Shown here in pieces: positions 1 through 9,606 of a stretch of DNA of 64,000 nucleotides. The position numbers and the translations under genes were made by a program. How positions within the stretch are numbered: position 1 is the first letter of the stretch; each line of letters opens with the position of its first letter. The stretch is from Planktosalinus sp963975935 (GTDB taxonomy: Bacteria; Bacteroidota; Bacteroidia; Flavobacteriales; Flavobacteriaceae): positions 124,001 through 188,000 of the forward strand of contig CAXBIQ010000005.1 of assembly GCA_963975935.1 (NCBI GenBank). The letters are read 5' to 3'. A model generated the notes under the pieces. The model had not been told where the DNA came from, did no database searches, and was given only the letters and a program-made list of their open reading frames with translations.

Positions 1-996
1 TTTGCCCTCTGTATTGATGTTAGTTCCTAAATTTTGAGGAGTACCAAAGGATCCGTCTGCATTGATAGAAACTTTGTAAATATCAGAGTCACCTTGTCCT
101 CCGGGCATATCAGAGACAAAATAGAGTGTCTTCCCGTCAGGACTCAATGCAGGGTGACCCACAGAATACTCAGAATTGTTGAAAGGCACAGGCTTCACAT
201 CTCGCCACCGGCCATCCACCAATTCTGCATAATAAATATTCAATTGGTTGATTCCTTCATCATCTTTTCGGTATTTTCCGTCATAGTAATCATTTCTGTC
301 AAAATACATTCTTTTCCCATCTGCAGTAACGGCAACAATCCCTTCGTGGTATTTGGTATTCACATCACCTTTTACCAATTGTACATTTGAAACTTTACCA
401 CCTGTAAAAGCGGCTTCATAAATATCTAAAAAGGGTTCCTGGTTTCTTCCGTAGTTTTTTCGCGTAATATTCCTTGCAGAAGAAAAGTAGATTTTATTTC
501 CCACTTCATTTACACCAAAATCTGAATAACTACTATTTAAATCGCCCATAATGGTGGCGGTAAACTTTGGCTTTCCTTCAAGAATCTGTGGGATATAATT
601 GGGATTATTTTTAAAATCAACGGCACGTGAATCGTTGGGCTTCATCTGGGCAAACTTATTCATCATCTCATTTGACTCGTCAAATTTGCCGTTTGCCTTT
701 AAGGTCTGTGCATAGTTGTATACAATTTCCGGATTTACATCTGGATTTGTAACAACCCTTTTGTAAAAGGGCTCAGCTTTTTCTGTGTCATTAATTAAAA
801 AGTAAGATTCTGCCAGTTGTGTGTAAACATAGTCGTCTGCTTTTCCTTTTTTTATCAAATCTTGATATTCTTTTGCAGCTTTGACATATTCAAATCTTTC
901 AAAATGTTTGTCGGCTTTTTTGGTGTCTTTGTTTTGAGCAAACGTTAAGGTGGTGCTCGCTACTATAAGAAATACTATTGTATATAATTTTTTCAT
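1..996 (-). CDS. PD40/OmpA-type T9SS-associated protein, partial
   Basis: The 5' part (332 codons) of a minus-strand gene whose 3' end lies before the window start. It starts at the ATG at 996 with a Sec signal peptide ending in TFAQ. TPR-like repeats follow (about residues 25-130), then WD40-like beta-propeller (PD40) repeats with motifs such as SPDGKTLYFVSD. This N-terminal layout is typical of flavobacterial OmpA-family proteins that follow PorP/SprF genes, where a C-terminal OmpA domain anchors the protein to peptidoglycan. That domain would lie outside the window, so the OmpA assignment is inference. It is the last visible gene of the adhesin/PorP operon, 19 bases after the PorP/SprF stop. 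Confidence 0.85.
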   Translation of the reverse strand, partial: MKKLYTIVFLIVASTTLTFAQNKDTKKADKHFERFEYVKAAKEYQDLIKKGKADDYVYTQLAESYFLINDTEKAEPFYKRVVTNPDVNPEIVYNYAQTLKANGKFDESNEMMNKFAQMKPNDSRAVDFKNNPNYIPQILEGKPKFTATIMGDLNSSYSDFGVNEVGNKIYFSSARNITRKNYGRNQEPFLDIYEAAFTGGKVSNVQLVKGDVNTKYHEGIVAVTADGKRMYFDRNDYYDGKYRKDDEGINQLNIYYAELVDGRWRDVKPVPFNNSEYSVGHPALSPDGKTLYFVSDMPGGQGDSDIYKVSINADGSFGTPQNLGTNINTEGK

Positions 997-1015
997 GTCT
1001 TTTTGCTTAGTTGGA

Positions 1016-1930
1016 TTAGAAATATCTTGGTGAACGTAATACGCGCTTGTTAAAGAACACGTCAAATGTCAGTATAACTTCGTGGGAAGCCGGAGCTACA
1101 ACATCCAGGTCTGATACTACGTGGTCATATGCATAGCCCACCCGAATATTTTCTGTAACCTGAAAACCAACGAGCCCACTAAAAGAATCGTCTAAACGAT
1201 AAGATGCTCCAATTTCAAATTTGTCATAGAAAAGCGCATTTAAGTTTGCATCAAATGAAAGTGGTGACTCAAAAGCTGATTTCACCATTACGGAAGGCTT
1301 TAACTTAAAGTTGTCATTAACCTGAAACACATATCCTGTTGTAGCAAAAAAGTGCTGTGTTTCTGAGCCATACTTTAAACCGTTCTCGTCAAGATGTACA
1401 GAGTTTAAGAAATTAGGAACCGATACTCCCAGATAAAAATTATCTGTGTAGAAAAACGCCCCTGCTCCTATATTGGGATAGGTATTGTTAATATCCTGAG
1501 AAAAGAACGGGTCATTATCATCCTGAACCTCCAAACCTGCAAGACCCACATCGTGAAATGTAGCTCCTGCCTTCAAACCCAATGCAAGATTTGCTTGACC
1601 GCCGAGTTGCAAGGTGTAAGAAAAGTCAACATACACATTGGTTTCTTTAATCGGGCCCAGTTCATCTTTAATGGCTGATAAACCCAAGCCTACTTTTTCA
1701 CCTATCGGGGAATGCCCTGAAAAGGTAATAGTCTCCGGGGCTCCATCCAGGCCGGACCATTGTTTTCTGTACAATGCCGTAAGGGACAGGCTTTCTTTAG
1801 ATCCTGCATAGGCAGGGTTTATTACATTCATATTGTACATATATTGCGTGTACTGCGGATCTTGTTGTGCACTCAAATCCTGAAAACCAAGGATTAAAAT
1901 TAAGATGAGTAATAGTGAGAATTTTTTCAT
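1016..1930 (-). CDS. PorP/SprF family T9SS outer-membrane protein
   Basis: 304 residues with a signal peptide cut after LSAQ, followed directly by the family signature QYTQYMYN...NPAYAGS and an antiparallel outer-membrane beta-barrel. SprF-like proteins work with the type IX secretion system in exporting or attaching one partner adhesin carrying a type B C-terminal domain. The partner here should be one or both of the type B proteins immediately upstream (1970-4033 and 4047-6089). The gene lies 39 bases downstream of the first of these in the same operon, and is followed by the PD40/OmpA-type gene, the usual order for such cassettes. Family assignment is firm; the partnership is inferred from position. 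Confidence 0.93.
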   Translation of the reverse strand: MKKFSLLLILILILGFQDLSAQQDPQYTQYMYNMNVINPAYAGSKESLSLTALYRKQWSGLDGAPETITFSGHSPIGEKVGLGLSAIKDELGPIKETNVYVDFSYTLQLGGQANLALGLKAGATFHDVGLAGLEVQDDNDPFFSQDINNTYPNIGAGAFFYTDNFYLGVSVPNFLNSVHLDENGLKYGSETQHFFATTGYVFQVNDNFKLKPSVMVKSAFESPLSFDANLNALFYDKFEIGASYRLDDSFSGLVGFQVTENIRVGYAYDHVVSDLDVVAPASHEVILTFDVFFNKRVLRSPRYF

Positions 1931-1969
1931 TATGTATTATTTGATTGTTATGTTAGTGATTAAGTGAGA

Positions 1970-4033
1970 TTACTTATTTAAATATAAATATCCGGTTTTG
2001 TTTTCTTCTGCTGATTTTATTACGTAGAAGTAATTCCCCACAGGCAATTCTTCCCCGTCATTTGTTTGGCCGCACCATTCATTTATATAATCATTTTGCT
2101 CGAAGACAACCCTCCCGTGACGATTTAATATAATCAACTCCAGAGGTCCTGATTCATCGCTCAAAAATTCCAGGTCAAAGCATTCGTTAAGGCCATCACC
2201 ATTGGGCGAGATTCCTTGTGTAATTACACAATTCTCATTTTCATAATACTCAACTGTTATTTCATCACCTGAAACACAGCCATTATCATCAACCACTACG
2301 CTATATAAACCGGCATCAGTAATTGTAATGGTTGACCCGGTTTGGCCGGTAATAACGCCACCGTCGACAAACCACGTGTAAAGTACACCATCTGAAGCTC
2401 CATTTGATGGGGTGGCGTTCAGTGTAAGCTCATCCTGAGCACACTTTATAACATTCACACCCAGATCTACAGCCGGGAGCTCCCTGAAATTAACATTGAT
2501 ATCATCAGTCTCGGTACAACCCAGATAGCTGACTTCGACACTATAATTACCGGAGGTGGTTACATTGATACTAAAAGTCGTCTCACCTGTGCTCCACAAA
2601 TAAGTGGCATCACCGGGGTCAATTCCTTCAACTACGGGCACAATTTCATAGATTGCTTCATCACAAGGGAAAGCATCTGCACCAAGGTCTACCGTGAAGT
2701 CTGAAATAACCACTGAAATGGTATCTGTTGCGGTACAGTCGAGTTCTGTAGTTACTTCTACTGTATAATCGCCAATTTCTGTAACCTCAAGTATTGCTTG
2801 ATCAGCTCCTGCAATCAAGTCACCATTGAAAAACCATTCATAGGTAACATCCCCCAGGTCTTCAAGGTTTTCAGGGGTGGCATCAAGTTCTGCAAATATT
2901 TCATCACAAACCAGTATATCCTCGCCCAGATCAATTATTGGTGAGGCTTTGAATTCTACGGTAATTTCATCTGTTATAACACAATCAGGTGCATCCGGAT
3001 TTTGAATTTCCACACCATAAAGACCGGGTTCGGTTACGGTTAATGAAGTACCTGTTTCCCCGGGGATTACATCCCCGTTAAAAAACCAGGTGATTTCACT
3101 TCCCGCAGGGGCATCTACAGAAAGTATGAGTTCTTCATCGTCACAGATGGCTGTACCATCTGCAATGGTGATATCATCTCCCAGATCTGCATCTCCTATA
3201 AAGAAACTACCTCCCTCTATAAATACTGCAGAATCCCATGAAGAGTCATTCCTGTCTGCGATAACGAGTTTCATCCTGTAGGGATTGCTGGGTGTAACAT
3301 ATTGCCAGGCCTGCATGAGAACAGTATGTCCGTTAAGGTTTACAGGTGCTGTAGCAGGAGGCTGACCTGTTGTGCCATAATAAACATCAAAAAACTCAGG
3401 GTTTTCAGAGCTACAAGAGCCATTGTGCGCATCATCCCTGATAGTAGTTACTGAAATGGGAGTTTCAGTAGGGGTGTCAGGAACCACAGCCATATTTACA
3501 ATCTCCCCGGTTACCTGATCCTCAAGAAAAAAAGCAAAAGCATCAGAAAATGAACACTGAAATGTTCCGTACTCATTTGAACCAAAAACAAAGTTAAAAC
3601 TAATGGAATCTGTCAAAGGGGTAAAGTCAAACTCCATAATCGTGGCATCGTTATAGGATGTCAAACCCGGGTCAATTCCCAAAGCTTGAATATAATCAAA
3701 GAGTTGTGTGTCGCCGGGCCATCCAGCGCCTGGCCAGGTGTTTGTTGTGTTGGGCCCGGGGGCTCCACTAATATCTCCGGTAGCCAATAGTACCCCATTT
3801 TGCATTGGAAAATTGGGATTTGTATTCTCAAAATATCCAATTCCGTTACCTGCCCCAAAATCGGTGCCGGTAGTGGTATCTATATTGTTAACTATCGCAC
3901 AGGGCGAATTGATCAGTACTTCAGTAACCAGCTCCTCGTGTGTATACTCAGTAGCCGAAACTGTGATTACTTGTGCTTGTGTAAATAGGGATGCAAGCAA
4001 AAGTAAAAAAGTGGAAAATAAAGTTTTTTTCAT
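1970..4033 (-). CDS. Choice-of-anchor L, Ig-repeat adhesin with T9SS type B sorting domain
   Basis: 687 residues: signal peptide (to TQAQ), a choice-of-anchor L domain at about residues 40-280, four to five PKD/Ig-like modules with repeated EI(T/D)V...YTWFV or YLWSTGET strands and paired cysteines, and a C-terminal domain opening with QGISPNGDGLNECFDL and ending with GNYFYVIKS. That C-terminus is the type B signal ('gliding motility-associated C-terminal domain') read by the T9SS. The product should be a secreted or surface adhesin. It starts 13 bases after the stop of the paralogous gene 4047-6089, so the two are co-transcribed. One Ig module is nearly the same as a module in that neighbour. 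Confidence 0.9.
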   Translation of the reverse strand: MKKTLFSTFLLLLASLFTQAQVITVSATEYTHEELVTEVLINSPCAIVNNIDTTTGTDFGAGNGIGYFENTNPNFPMQNGVLLATGDISGAPGPNTTNTWPGAGWPGDTQLFDYIQALGIDPGLTSYNDATIMEFDFTPLTDSISFNFVFGSNEYGTFQCSFSDAFAFFLEDQVTGEIVNMAVVPDTPTETPISVTTIRDDAHNGSCSSENPEFFDVYYGTTGQPPATAPVNLNGHTVLMQAWQYVTPSNPYRMKLVIADRNDSSWDSAVFIEGGSFFIGDADLGDDITIADGTAICDDEELILSVDAPAGSEITWFFNGDVIPGETGTSLTVTEPGLYGVEIQNPDAPDCVITDEITVEFKASPIIDLGEDILVCDEIFAELDATPENLEDLGDVTYEWFFNGDLIAGADQAILEVTEIGDYTVEVTTELDCTATDTISVVISDFTVDLGADAFPCDEAIYEIVPVVEGIDPGDATYLWSTGETTFSINVTTSGNYSVEVSYLGCTETDDINVNFRELPAVDLGVNVIKCAQDELTLNATPSNGASDGVLYTWFVDGGVITGQTGSTITITDAGLYSVVVDDNGCVSGDEITVEYYENENCVITQGISPNGDGLNECFDLEFLSDESGPLELIILNRHGRVVFEQNDYINEWCGQTNDGEELPVGNYFYVIKSAEENKTGYLYLNK

Positions 4034-4046
4034 GGTTAGTATTGTT

Positions 4047-6089
4047 TTAATTGGAATCTCTGTTTATATATACCCACCCTGTGGCTTCTGAGCCATATGT
4101 GGGATCATTTTCAGTAAATCTTATTACATAAAAGTAAGTTCCTGTTGGCAGTTCATCTCCATTACTACTTTGACCACACCATTCATCTGAATAGTTATCC
4201 TGCTCATACACCACAATACCATAACGATTGAAGATTGAAAGCATCGCAACGCCACTCCTGTTGTTTAAAAACTGAAGGTCAAAACAGTCATTCATGTTAT
4301 CACCATTCGGGGAAATTCCCTGTGAAATGACACAGTTTAATGCTGTAGCCTCAACCTCGGCTGAACCGGAACAGTCTCCTTTTTGAATTTCAACACGATA
4401 CACATCAGAAAGATTTGAAGGGGTATCAGGAAGTGTAATGGTTAAGGTGTTTGAAGTTTCGCCGTCAATTATAGTTCCATTTAAAAACCAGGTAAAGGTC
4501 ACATCTGTTTCTGAAGTTTCGGCCGTAAGAATTACTTCTTCACTTTCACATCCTGAAACAGGAGCTCCCAGAGAAACTTCCAGGTCGCCAATGGGTGAAA
4601 TGGTGATACTGTCTGTGCTCTCACAGTCACCTGCAGCTACTGTAACTGAATAAGTCCCATAATCCAGAACTTCAAGCTCTGGCCCGGTCTCTGCAAGAGG
4701 GTCTCCATCAAGTGACCAGGCATAGGTAACATCACCGGCTGCATAGTTTGAAGGAGTCGCATCCAGAGACACGGCATTTTCAAAACAGGTTTCAAAATTA
4801 TCTCCCAACTCAATCGCCGGACTTTCATTGAATTCAAGAAAGATAGCATCTTCAACGGTGCAGTCTGCTAAAGAGACTTCCACACTATAGGTATCTGTTG
4901 TAGAAACCGTAATGGTAGGAGTGGTTTCACCTGTACTCCATAAATATGTAACATCATTGGGGTCTGCACCGGTTATTGTGGGTACAATTTCAAAACTGTC
5001 AACATCACAAAAAGACTGATCTGGCCCTAAATCAACTGAAATGGAATTATCAAGAAATATGGAAACATCATCTGTCAAAACGACCACATCACCGTTACAG
5101 CTGTTTGTATATGTAACACGTGCAGTATAAGTCTCCTCACCGTCCGGTGTAACCGTTATACTGGTATCTGTACTAACGACATTCCCGTCACTGTCAAGCC
5201 ATTCAAAAACAAAGGTGGGCAATCCTTCCGGTGAAAACTGCCAGGCTTCATTGGTAGCTTCCCATGGAGAATCTGAAGTATTTCTTCCCGGCGGCACATA
5301 AGCAACTGTCCCAGCATTGTTTTGAATACCTAAGGCAGCATTACCATCATTCCAGCTAGGACAAACGGGTTTGTCTTGTATATAAATCTCAATCACGTTT
5401 GAGAACTCATAAAAAACTGCCATATGGGTTGCCAGTAAATCATTACAGGAAAACATAGGCACTTCAAAATAGGCTACCACCAATACACGATTGGGATACT
5501 CTCCCAGAACTTCATACCCTATTTCTTCAACTGTAGACACCGATGGGTCAATATCGTGAACGGGAGTAAATACATTGGCCTCAGACAGGGCATCCTGAGT
5601 GTTATTTGGTAAGTCCTGATCAAAAGACCATGCATTTGTAATATCGTCAGGGTCTACCTCAAAGCGTAAGACACCGTTGGAACCCACCTGAAATTGCTGT
5701 TCCAGATTTCCAAAAAAACAGAAGTCAAAAGGTAAATCCTCAACAACAGACCATCTGTCATCAAAATTAGGATTTAATTGATTGGCTAAACCGTCAAAAG
5801 AAAAAGGAGGGTTATAAGGAATTGTAGATACTGTATATTCTTCACTTATGGTTTCAAAAGTTTCCAAAAAATCTGCCGTCAAGGTAACACTGCTACCCAC
5901 CTGATCACAGGGTATCGTTTGGTCAGATCCCGCATCAACAAATAAACTTCCCGGCCCCTGAGCGGTAGCCACAACTCCGGAGCACAAAAGCACCAGAATT
6001 AAAAAGTTTTTGTTATTTATTGATTTTAAGGGTGTTAATTTTTTTAAATTTTCAGCAAACTTAAAAAAGCTGCGTAGTTGTTTTTTCAT
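4047..6089 (-). CDS. Ig-repeat surface protein with T9SS type B sorting domain
   Basis: 680 residues from the ATG at 6089. An in-frame ATG at 6119 would add ten residues ahead of a normal MKKQ start, so I prefer 6089. The signal peptide is long (an early charged stretch, then hydrophobic residues ending VVATAQ). The N-terminal region of about 300 residues resembles extracellular beta-sandwich domains, and Ig/PKD-like modules with YLWSTGETTPTI-type strands follow. The C-terminus QGISPNGDNMNDCFDL...GTYFYVIRF is a T9SS type B sorting domain. First gene of the four-gene operon, so its promoter should lie in 6090-6250. Ligand or substrate unknown. Confidence 0.88.
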   Translation of the reverse strand: MKKQLRSFFKFAENLKKLTPLKSINNKNFLILVLLCSGVVATAQGPGSLFVDAGSDQTIPCDQVGSSVTLTADFLETFETISEEYTVSTIPYNPPFSFDGLANQLNPNFDDRWSVVEDLPFDFCFFGNLEQQFQVGSNGVLRFEVDPDDITNAWSFDQDLPNNTQDALSEANVFTPVHDIDPSVSTVEEIGYEVLGEYPNRVLVVAYFEVPMFSCNDLLATHMAVFYEFSNVIEIYIQDKPVCPSWNDGNAALGIQNNAGTVAYVPPGRNTSDSPWEATNEAWQFSPEGLPTFVFEWLDSDGNVVSTDTSITVTPDGEETYTARVTYTNSCNGDVVVLTDDVSIFLDNSISVDLGPDQSFCDVDSFEIVPTITGADPNDVTYLWSTGETTPTITVSTTDTYSVEVSLADCTVEDAIFLEFNESPAIELGDNFETCFENAVSLDATPSNYAAGDVTYAWSLDGDPLAETGPELEVLDYGTYSVTVAAGDCESTDSITISPIGDLEVSLGAPVSGCESEEVILTAETSETDVTFTWFLNGTIIDGETSNTLTITLPDTPSNLSDVYRVEIQKGDCSGSAEVEATALNCVISQGISPNGDNMNDCFDLQFLNNRSGVAMLSIFNRYGIVVYEQDNYSDEWCGQSSNGDELPTGTYFYVIRFTENDPTYGSEATGWVYINRDSN

Positions 6090-6679
6090 AATGTTAAGTC
6101 GTTTTGAAGTAGAAAGCACTAAAGTAAGAAATTAAAGTAGATTAAGAAACGGTTAACTTTTCATTTCGGGTGAAATGCATATTTTGACGATGAAAAACAT
6201 AATGGAGTTTGTAATAATTTTAATAAAACAAGCCTCTTCTATTTTTCGTTCCATTCTTTTCATTTTCATACAAAAAGAAATATCTATTTAGATTAAAAAG
6301 TAGAAATCATACTGCATAAATTCGTAACAAATAAATCAAATATAATTTAGAACCATTCTAAAATAGCTATACAATGCAATGCCACCCGCTAAAAGTTTAG
6401 GGACCATAAAACCTGCTTAGCCTCTCAGGGCTCATGAATTACTAAAATGACACAGATCACCCTATTGACCAAAAAAAGAGGGGTTTTCTCCCAGCCTTGT
6501 TCTAGTGAGCCTTTTAAAAATGACCACACTAAGAACTCATGTGGGAGGAATGTAAAAAAGTACAGGAAGAAGGAATGCTTTTTGAGAGTTAATCTGGCAT
6601 ACCTGAAGCTTCTTATTCTAATATAATGGGAATTCCCTTAACAAAATCCCAACTTTTTTATTCCTTCATTCTAATTGTG
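6090..6679. other. Intergenic region between the T9SS operon and hflX
   Basis: About 590 bases with no convincing gene. It must hold the minus-strand promoter of the adhesin operon; TACTTTAG- and TACTTTAA-like elements occur just upstream of the start, but none matches the consensus exactly. A perfect 10-bp palindrome, GGGAATTCCC, sits at 6628-6637 near the hflX promoter. I see no tRNA, riboswitch or transposon remnant. Confidence 0.5.
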
Positions 6680-6688
6680 TAATTTTGC
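6680..6688 (+). promoter_or_regulatory. Flavobacterial -7 element for hflX
   Basis: TAATTTTGC matches TAnnTTTGC exactly and lies 15 bases before the hflX ATG, implying a very short 5' leader. No good TTTG -33 element is visible at the usual spacing. Confidence 0.6.
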
Positions 6689-6703
6689 CCAACAAACAAA
6701 CCT

Positions 6704-7915
6704 ATGCTGGAAAAACTTGAAATAGAATATGAAAAAGCCATCTTAATTGGCTTGGTGACGCAACATCAAAGTGAAGAAAAAGCCATTGAGTATCTCGATG
6801 AACTTGAGTTCCTGGCTTACACTGCCGGCGCTGAAGTGGTGAAACGCTATATGCAAAAAACCGATAAACCCAACCCAAAAACCTTTATCGGTACCGGGAA
6901 AATGGAAGAAGTGCGGCAATTTGTGGAAGCCAATGATATTGGCACAGCGATTTTTGATGACGAATTATCGCCTGCGCAACAAAAAAACATCGAAAAAATA
7001 TTAAAGTGCAAAATCATTGACAGAACAAACCTGATTCTGGACATTTTTGCGCAGCGTGCTCAAACAAGTTATGCCCGCACTCAGGTAGAGTTGGCACAAT
7101 ATGAATATTTGCTGCCGCGCCTTGCCGGGATGTGGACCCACCTGGAGCGTCAGCGAGGGGGTATCGGGATGCGCGGTCCCGGGGAAACTGAGATTGAAAC
7201 AGACAGACGTATCGTAAGAGACCGCATCTCCTTGCTCAAAGACAAACTCAAAACCATTGACAAACAAATGGCGGTTCAGCGAGGCAATCGCGGTGCATTG
7301 GTGCGTGTGGCACTGGTGGGGTATACCAATGTTGGGAAATCAACCCTGATGAACACCATCAGCAAGTCTGAAGTGTTTGCTGAAAACAAATTGTTTGCAA
7401 CCCTTGACACCACGGTGAGAAAAGTAGTAATTGGCAACCTACCCTTTCTGCTTACAGACACGGTGGGTTTTATCAGGAAACTTCCCACCCAGTTGGTAGA
7501 ATCCTTTAAAAGTACGCTGGATGAAGTGCGTGAGGCAGACCTTCTCCTTCATGTGGTGGATATATCCCACCCAAACTTTGAAGACCATATCGATTCTGTT
7601 CATCAAACCCTTGACGAAATTAAAGGCAGGGACAAACCCATGCTTATGGTTTTTAATAAAATTGATGCATACACCCCCGAAACCATTGATGAAGATGACC
7701 TGATTACTGAAAAGACAAAAGCACATTATACACTTGAGGAATTGAAAAGTACCTGGATGAGTAAAGTAAATGGCGATGTGGTATTTATTTCGGCGACCGA
7801 AAAAATCAACCTGGAAGAATTCCGGAAAAAGGTTTATGATATGGTGCGCGAAATTAATGTACAACGCTTCCCATACAACAATTTCCTCTATCCGGACTTT
7901 AGTGAGGAAATGTAG
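6704..7915 (+). CDS. hflX: GTPase HflX
   Basis: 403 residues, the usual HflX size. The N-terminal HflX domain (about 1-190) has the glycine-rich stretch GGIGMRGPGETEIETDRR. The G domain carries G1 GYTNVGKS near 205-212, G3 DTVGF near 252 and G4 NKID near 317. HflX binds 50S or 70S ribosomes and splits or rescues stalled ribosomes, especially under heat stress. It is monocistronic, with its own -7 element and a strong hairpin terminator right after the stop. Confidence 0.96.
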   Translation: MLEKLEIEYEKAILIGLVTQHQSEEKAIEYLDELEFLAYTAGAEVVKRYMQKTDKPNPKTFIGTGKMEEVRQFVEANDIGTAIFDDELSPAQQKNIEKILKCKIIDRTNLILDIFAQRAQTSYARTQVELAQYEYLLPRLAGMWTHLERQRGGIGMRGPGETEIETDRRIVRDRISLLKDKLKTIDKQMAVQRGNRGALVRVALVGYTNVGKSTLMNTISKSEVFAENKLFATLDTTVRKVVIGNLPFLLTDTVGFIRKLPTQLVESFKSTLDEVREADLLLHVVDISHPNFEDHIDSVHQTLDEIKGRDKPMLMVFNKIDAYTPETIDEDDLITEKTKAHYTLEELKSTWMSKVNGDVVFISATEKINLEEFRKKVYDMVREINVQRFPYNNFLYPDFSEEM

Positions 7916-7939
7916 AACCTTTAAAGTTTATGGCTTATT

Positions 7940-7967
7940 AAGAGTGGTTTAAAACCCACTCTTTTTT
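7940..7967 (+). terminator. Rho-independent terminator of hflX
   Basis: Perfect 8-bp stem AAGAGTGG/CCACTCTT with an 8-base loop, followed by a T-run on the plus strand, 24 bases after the hflX stop. It touches the end of the convergent carboxypeptidase gene. Confidence 0.85.
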
Positions 7968-8889
7968 ATTGATAGGTCAATATAACTTTTGATGCTTGCA
8001 CCTCAAGGTTAACGTCACGTCCCATAATTAAAGCTATGTTGTTTTCCATATGCCCGGCAGGAAAGTCATAACATACCGGGAAATCATACTCTGAAACAAC
8101 TTCTGAAATAATGTCTTTGGCGGTTTTCCCGAAAGGGTTATCATTTTTAAAACCAAAGGCCTCAGTATTATCCCTCATATCACTCATTCCACCGACAATC
8201 AAACCTGCCAGTTTCTCAAAATAACCGTTGCGTTTCATATTTTGCGTCATCCGGTCGATATGATATAAATATTCATCCAGGTCTTCAATAAATAAGATTT
8301 TTCCATCTGTATTAACTGCTGAAGGACTTCCGAAAAGGGAATACAATACCGAAAGGTTTCCACCGATTAATTGACCCTTGGCCCTTCCTTGTCTGGAAGA
8401 AGCATCCTGAATTTCATACTTTATAATATGTGATTTTCCAAAGAGGGCATTGCGAAGAGAACTCCTGGTCAAGCTTGTTTTTTTGGTAATCTCCCTCGCC
8501 ATCTCTGCGTGTATGGTTTCATAACCCAACTTGTGAAGGTGACTGTGCAATACTGTAACATCACTATAACCCACAATCCATTTGGGATGTTTTTTAAAAG
8601 GTGTAAAGTCGAGATGGTCAATCATGCGCACGGTACCATACCCACCGCGGGCACACCAGATGGCTTTGATATCAGGGTTATCAAGCATCTCCTGAAAATC
8701 TGAAATACGGAGGGCATCACTTCCGGCAAACTGGTTCTCTGCGACGCCAATGGTTTTTCCCACAACAGCTTTCAACCCCCACGTTTTTAATAAGGCAATA
8801 GCAGGCTCGATTTCTTCTAAAGAAATTTTTCGTGCTGTGGAGACAATAGCAACAGCATCTCCTTTTTTGAGATGTTCCGGTTTAATCAT
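7966..8889 (-). CDS. LD-carboxypeptidase (peptidase S66)
   Basis: 307 residues. S66 LD-carboxypeptidases remove the terminal D-alanine from muropeptide tetrapeptides during cell-wall recycling. The Ser nucleophile is in GYSDV (Ser109), with IEDLDEY supplying the expected Glu and AGHMENN the expected His near the C-terminus, so the Ser-Glu-His triad of the family appears complete. No signal peptide is seen, consistent with a cytoplasmic recycling enzyme. It overlaps the upstream lipoprotein gene by 8 bases, so the two are translationally coupled. Confidence 0.92.
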   Translation of the reverse strand: MIKPEHLKKGDAVAIVSTARKISLEEIEPAIALLKTWGLKAVVGKTIGVAENQFAGSDALRISDFQEMLDNPDIKAIWCARGGYGTVRMIDHLDFTPFKKHPKWIVGYSDVTVLHSHLHKLGYETIHAEMAREITKKTSLTRSSLRNALFGKSHIIKYEIQDASSRQGRAKGQLIGGNLSVLYSLFGSPSAVNTDGKILFIEDLDEYLYHIDRMTQNMKRNGYFEKLAGLIVGGMSDMRDNTEAFGFKNDNPFGKTAKDIISEVVSEYDFPVCYDFPAGHMENNIALIMGRDVNLEVQASKVILTYQ

Positions 8890-9481
8890 TTCCTAAGTGA
8901 TAAATAATATTGCCCACTCTCAAGTCCAACTCATCCATTTCTCCCTGTGTGGGTTCAATAATGCCGTCAGTATAAAATTTTGGTTTAGGCTCTATCGCCG
9001 GTTTGAGAAAAACACGCAAGTTACTGTTTTGAAGGTTTCCTCCATTCCAGTCAACTGCCCCGCTGTAATCCCAGCCAAAACCATATACTTTAATGGGTTT
9101 GCCGTTGCGTTCAACAAGCTCAGCATATGATGTGCCAACACCAATCCCCAAACTGGAAACCCAGTCACCATTTTTAGAGAAGACAACCTGATAAAGGTCT
9201 TCTCTTTTAATAGTTTCCCAGATTAAATGAATTTCATTCTTGGTTCCCGGGTATAATATAGTGTATGCGCGCTCAGCAGTTCCTTCTTCATAAAGACCAA
9301 TGTCTTCCCTAAAGTCTGCATTGGGGTACCTTCTTTTAAGGGCTTCAGGTGTGGGGTCTTTTATAATATCTTCAATAATAAAAGTCTCCGCCGGGGGTTT
9401 GGAATCTACTTCAGAAACACTTTTTTTTCCTTTGCACGATACGATTAAGCATAATACTCCTATAAAGATGAACTTTTTCAT
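8882..9481 (-). CDS. Hypothetical lipoprotein
   Basis: 199 residues starting MKKFIFIGVLCLIVSC, a lipoprotein signal with the lipobox Cys at position 16 and charged residues (KGKK) directly after it. The rest is a soluble domain with a repeated short beta pattern (ADFREDIGLYEEGT, IHLIWE) and no motif I can name. Its stop overlaps the start of the LD-carboxypeptidase gene by 8 bases. An envelope role linked to peptidoglycan recycling is therefore a reasonable guess, but only a guess. Divergent from metG. Confidence 0.8.
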   Translation of the reverse strand: MKKFIFIGVLCLIVSCKGKKSVSEVDSKPPAETFIIEDIIKDPTPEALKRRYPNADFREDIGLYEEGTAERAYTILYPGTKNEIHLIWETIKREDLYQVVFSKNGDWVSSLGIGVGTSYAELVERNGKPIKVYGFGWDYSGAVDWNGGNLQNSNLRVFLKPAIEPKPKFYTDGIIEPTQGEMDELDLRVGNIIYHLGND

Positions 9482-9533
9482 AAGTTGGTTGTTTTATATA
9501 AAATTAGAGATAAATACCCGCAAACAAATTCCC

Positions 9534-9564
9534 TTTTGCAATAAATTAACGCTAATTATCTTTG
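9534..9564 (+). promoter_or_regulatory. Promoter of metG
   Basis: TTTTG at 9534-9538 and TATCTTTG at 9557-9564, separated by 18 bases: a near-ideal flavobacterial promoter. The expected transcription start is about 9571, giving a 36-base leader before the metG ATG. Confidence 0.75.
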
Positions 9565-9606
9565 TGTTGCTTACATTTGTAGCACTAAAATTCAGCATTT
9601 CTTTTC

